A stretch of DNA of 64,000 nucleotides, taken from NCBI GenBank assembly GCA_026874595.1, contig CM049308.1, positions 11,313,501 to 11,377,500 of the forward strand, read 5' to 3'. This DNA comes from Sipunculus nudus. Lineage: Eukaryota > Annelida > Sipuncula > Golfingiida > Sipunculidae. A program made the translations under genes and the position numbers. Below the pieces are notes generated by a model. The model saw only the letters and a list, made by a program, of their open reading frames with translations, ran no database searches and was not told where the DNA came from. Shown here piece by piece: positions 60,770-64,000 of the stretch. How positions within the stretch are numbered: position 1 is the first letter of the stretch; each line of letters opens with the position of its first letter.

Positions 60770-62200
60770 GTGTGAAGTTTTGAAAAATAATAATTAATCC
60801 AAGTGAAACCGTTTGCGGACGATTTTATTATGTGTTATATGAGAGAATTGTATGAATGACTGCAGTTCGACATTTCCTTTGCAGGTGTAGAGGAAAAATA
60901 AGGATGGTAATAAATGAACTTTTTAATTAAAGTCACCACCTAATAAGGTAGTAGAATATATTAAATGTTCATATAAAGGTATGTGAAACAGTATTTTTGA
61001 GAGATGAAAAAATATTATACGGGACGTCAGTGCCCCAATTATGTCAGTCACCTTGCGCAGATACCTTTGACAGCTGAGCCGATGTATGACATGGCATCAC
61101 CAATAATTGTCCTTTTTGTCCTTCATTCAAGTGTTACATGCAAAAGTTTTTAAAAAAAGCTGAAATACTGGCCCTCAGACTCCAGCGTATTATATTAACT
61201 TCAGTGCGTATACGCACCAAATCTGGGGTTTTGTTTTAAAATTGTGAGGAAATTTGTCATATTTATATCCCTCGGAAACACGGTCCCTTTCTTGAACTTT
61301 GATTACCCGTTATAATACATTCATTTCTTGACGTAGTCCAGTAATACAAGCTTGACAAACATTGAATTTTGCATCACCTGCGGAAAGACCTCTTCATATT
61401 TATAATAATTACGCGCTACTGGTTGTCTTGTAATCAAAGTGCCATGTGCGAGTCTCCGTGTATGTCAGTGTGCAAGCTAGCTTACAGCTTCCGCATTCAC
61501 TGGACTTGTGAACATTTTACACGGTAAGTATGGCACCATATGAGAAAAATCCTTAGTTTAATATACATTTTACATGCTACTGGATGGCATTTAGCCAAGT
61601 AGGCAAGTTCCAAGCATTCCTTGTGCGAGCACTGTATACACACAAATAAACCCAGGGCTCTGGGAACTTGAGTACGTGGGTAAGCCCCGCACGCTGTCAG
61701 CGGCATCGACAATTATATCACTGCATACATGTTTCAAGTGAATCGCCAAGATATTTTTGGCAAAAAAAAAATACATTAAAACATATATTTTTCAGGATTG
61801 GGAATTCCGTATCTGTCCGTCAGTTCTACGATTTCGTCCGCAATTACGGAAGATCACTGGCTCTACTGTCAGATAGGCTTTCATATATTGATTCCGTTAC
61901 AATCCCTGTTTCATAGGGCAAGGGCAAACCTGTTCATATAAGTTATTTAACTATGCGCACATGTAAATCAGATGTATAAACGATAAATTCAAACAAAAAC
62001 AAAGCATTGTAATGTTCTTTATTTAGTGTATATTACCACTATATGGACATGATCACCAATATTCACGGCGTCCAGTTCGACCAACATAATAATGCTAATA
62101 ATATACGGTAAGTATATATATTTCATTGCATAATACATCCACATACCCGATCAGCATGGCAACTGCAGGGTCTGCCTTCACGGACACAGTCAGTCAGTGT
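60770..62200 (+). promoter_or_regulatory. Candidate 5' region of a downstream gene
   Basis: CpG dinucleotides become noticeably more frequent here than in the surrounding AT-rich DNA. Two near-ideal donors occur: ACG|GTAAGTATGG at 61524 and ACG|GTAAGTATAT at 62108. The second closes a short frame starting at ATG 62043 (MDMITNIHGVQFDQHNN, then two spare bases), possible as a first coding exon. A further acceptor-like TTTTTCAG at 61795 precedes an open frame to 61916. No family can be assigned; the downstream exons would lie beyond the window. Confidence 0.3.
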
Positions 62201-62400
62201 TATTTATGACACACTTGACCAGTGATTCTGTTGTGTGTAACTAATATTATTATTATATTAGATGATAAAGCCTAACGGAGATAGAATAAAAACTGGTGAT
62301 AACTTTTAAGCTTGGGGGGGGGGGGAGAAATGAATCATTACATTGCCCCTTGTTTTATTGGCTAGAGAGAAAAGTGAGGTTAGGATGGCTCATCCCTTAG

Positions 62401-64000
62401 TTTTTAGCTCAGCTGACTATAAGTCATCTGAGCTATAGTCGTGGTCCATTGTCCGTCGTCCGTCCGTCTGTCCGTCCGTCCGTCCGTCCGTCCGTCCGTC
62501 CGTCCGTCCGTAGATGTGGCACGTTTTGAAACCGTAAGACCTAGGAATCCAAAATTCAGCATAATGTTAGATGTCCCCAAGATCTCCTACCAAGCCGAAA
62601 ACTGGGTCTTTGCGACTTCATTCCTTTGAGAAATTAAGGAAAAACCTCAATTTTTTATTAAAAACCTATTTTCACACTTTAGGACTGCCTAATATCAAAA
62701 CCACTCATCTGTTTTTCCTCATATTTCCTATAAATAATCCTCTATATAATTCCTATGCACATGCCAGAAATTAGGTCTGTATTATTTAATTTAAAAAAGT
62801 TATGGGCCCAAACATAATGCATTTTGTAAATAATCAGGAAAGAAATTTTATCACTTAACACAAAACTTGTTAAAGCTAAGCACTTTTTTTCCAGTAATAT
62901 TACTTTTATTAATCAAAATTAAATTAGATACCCAAAATTAGATCAAAATCTTTTAAATTTTTAAAAATATTAGCAAAAAAAAAAAATTGGTACCTTAAAT
63001 TTTGCCCAACTTTGACCATGGCACGTTTTTTTGCTGTAACTGCTGTGGATTTAATTTTCACAGCATGTTTTTGTTAGCATTTCAACTGTTAACACCAAAC
63101 ATTTGAAACCAGTTGATCAAAAACTGTAGATTTTATTCAAGTTTTCAAGCACCATGTCATATATTGCTAGTGTTATGCAGTTTGCTAGAGCTCAGCTCCC
63201 GAGCTTCAGCTCTAAGTTCCTTAAATTTGGCATACAGTTAGATTTCTCCAAAATCCCCTACCATGTCAAGAATTTGGTCACTAGGACTTAATTCCTTCGA
63301 GATATCAATGAAAAACTTCATTTTTCCATTAAAAACCCATTGTTATACTTCAAGACAGCCTAATATCAAAACCACTGATCTGACTTTGATCATATATAAT
63401 ATACATATTTTTCTATACATTCACTATGCACATGCCAGAAATGATGTCAGTATTGTGTATTTTTTTAAGTTATGGGCCCAAACATAATGCACTTTGTAAA
63501 AAATCAAGAAATATATTTACTCCCTTAACAAGGGCATTGCTGAAGCTAGAGATTTTTTTTGTCAGGGATGTAACATAATTTAATCAAGATTCAATTGAAT
63601 ACCCAAAATTAGTTCTGAATTTTTCAAATTTTATAAGTTATTAGTATACATATAAAATTAGTACCTTAAATTTTGCCCAACTGTGACCAAGGCACGTTTG
63701 TTTCCCGTGAGCACTGTTGATATAATTTTATATATCATGCACACATAAGGATTTCAGCTTTTTAGTTTAGAAAGCTGAAAGAAATTTGCCAAATATTGTA
63801 GCTTTTATTAATGTTTTTTATGAGACCCTATCAGACTTTGGCTCTCTCCAGCCCCTCTTGAGTCACCTGTATGTTGACCTTGTTGACCTTTCATCAAATT
63901 ATGCACGCTTGAGGGGAGAATCCAGGCAGCTTATGGCCAGCCACAGTTGATCCAGGTGTTCAACCCAACTCATCTAGTAGTTTTAACCAACAACATAACA
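62401..64000 (+). mobile_element. Family C hairpin-ended repeat, copy 3, cut by the window end
   Basis: Same TTTTT plus palindrome (62406-62434), GTCCGTCC microsatellite (to about 62511) and both internal units. The window ends within the part equivalent to 48925 of copy 2. Very few differences from copy 2 over 1.6 kb. Confidence 0.75.

Overview
This is a eukaryotic, almost certainly invertebrate animal, window: AT-rich, intron-rich and packed with transposon debris. The repeat set (5' hairpin elements carrying TCCG microsatellite, elements ending in a hairpin plus CTTGTT, AGGTCA-bearing degenerate repeats) is the kind commonly seen in bivalve and other mollusc genomes, so a mollusc is my best inference; the sequence alone does not prove it.

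One protein-coding gene is well supported: an orthologue of MGME1, the mitochondrial single-strand DNA exonuclease of the PD-(D/E)XK/RecB-like superfamily, on the + strand. Four exons join with consistent phases (2561-3438, 4057-4273, 9425-9557, 39242-39409). They carry the family landmarks: the LLDRWKEKM segment, a His in exon 2, LGYFDCVA, VIDWKTS, PLQVAAY and YEDGSPA. No in-frame ATG lies at the front of the first visible exon, so the start codon must be in an unseen upstream exon. The last exon probably reads through to TAA at 39407, with AATAAA 50 bases on. Intron 2 (5.2 kb) is nearly all transposon, including a three-level nest: a hAT-like element (5394-8710) interrupted by a second hAT-type element (5811-7931), itself interrupted by an internally deleted DIRS-type retrotransposon (about 6168-7603). 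Intron 3 is 29.7 kb and holds interspersed repeats, a hAT-type element with a perfect 8-bp target duplication, a tRNA-derived SINE candidate, a TAA-flanked MITE and a 22-bp E-box minisatellite.

Downstream (39.5-64 kb) there is no gene I can identify. This part holds a 40-bp minisatellite directly 3' of MGME1 (39536-41370), several short tandem duplications, a satellite with a 488-bp higher-order period (50871-51998) and two of three copies of a long hairpin-ended repeat (47329-49492 and 62401 to the window end; the other copy is at 14962-17592 in intron 3). At 60.8-62.2 kb a locally CpG-richer stretch with two near-ideal splice donors may be the 5' end of another gene.

Most short open frames in the window are chance frames in AT-rich DNA or lie inside repeats. 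A few exon-like frames with splice-like borders are listed at low confidence because I could not assign a protein family to them.
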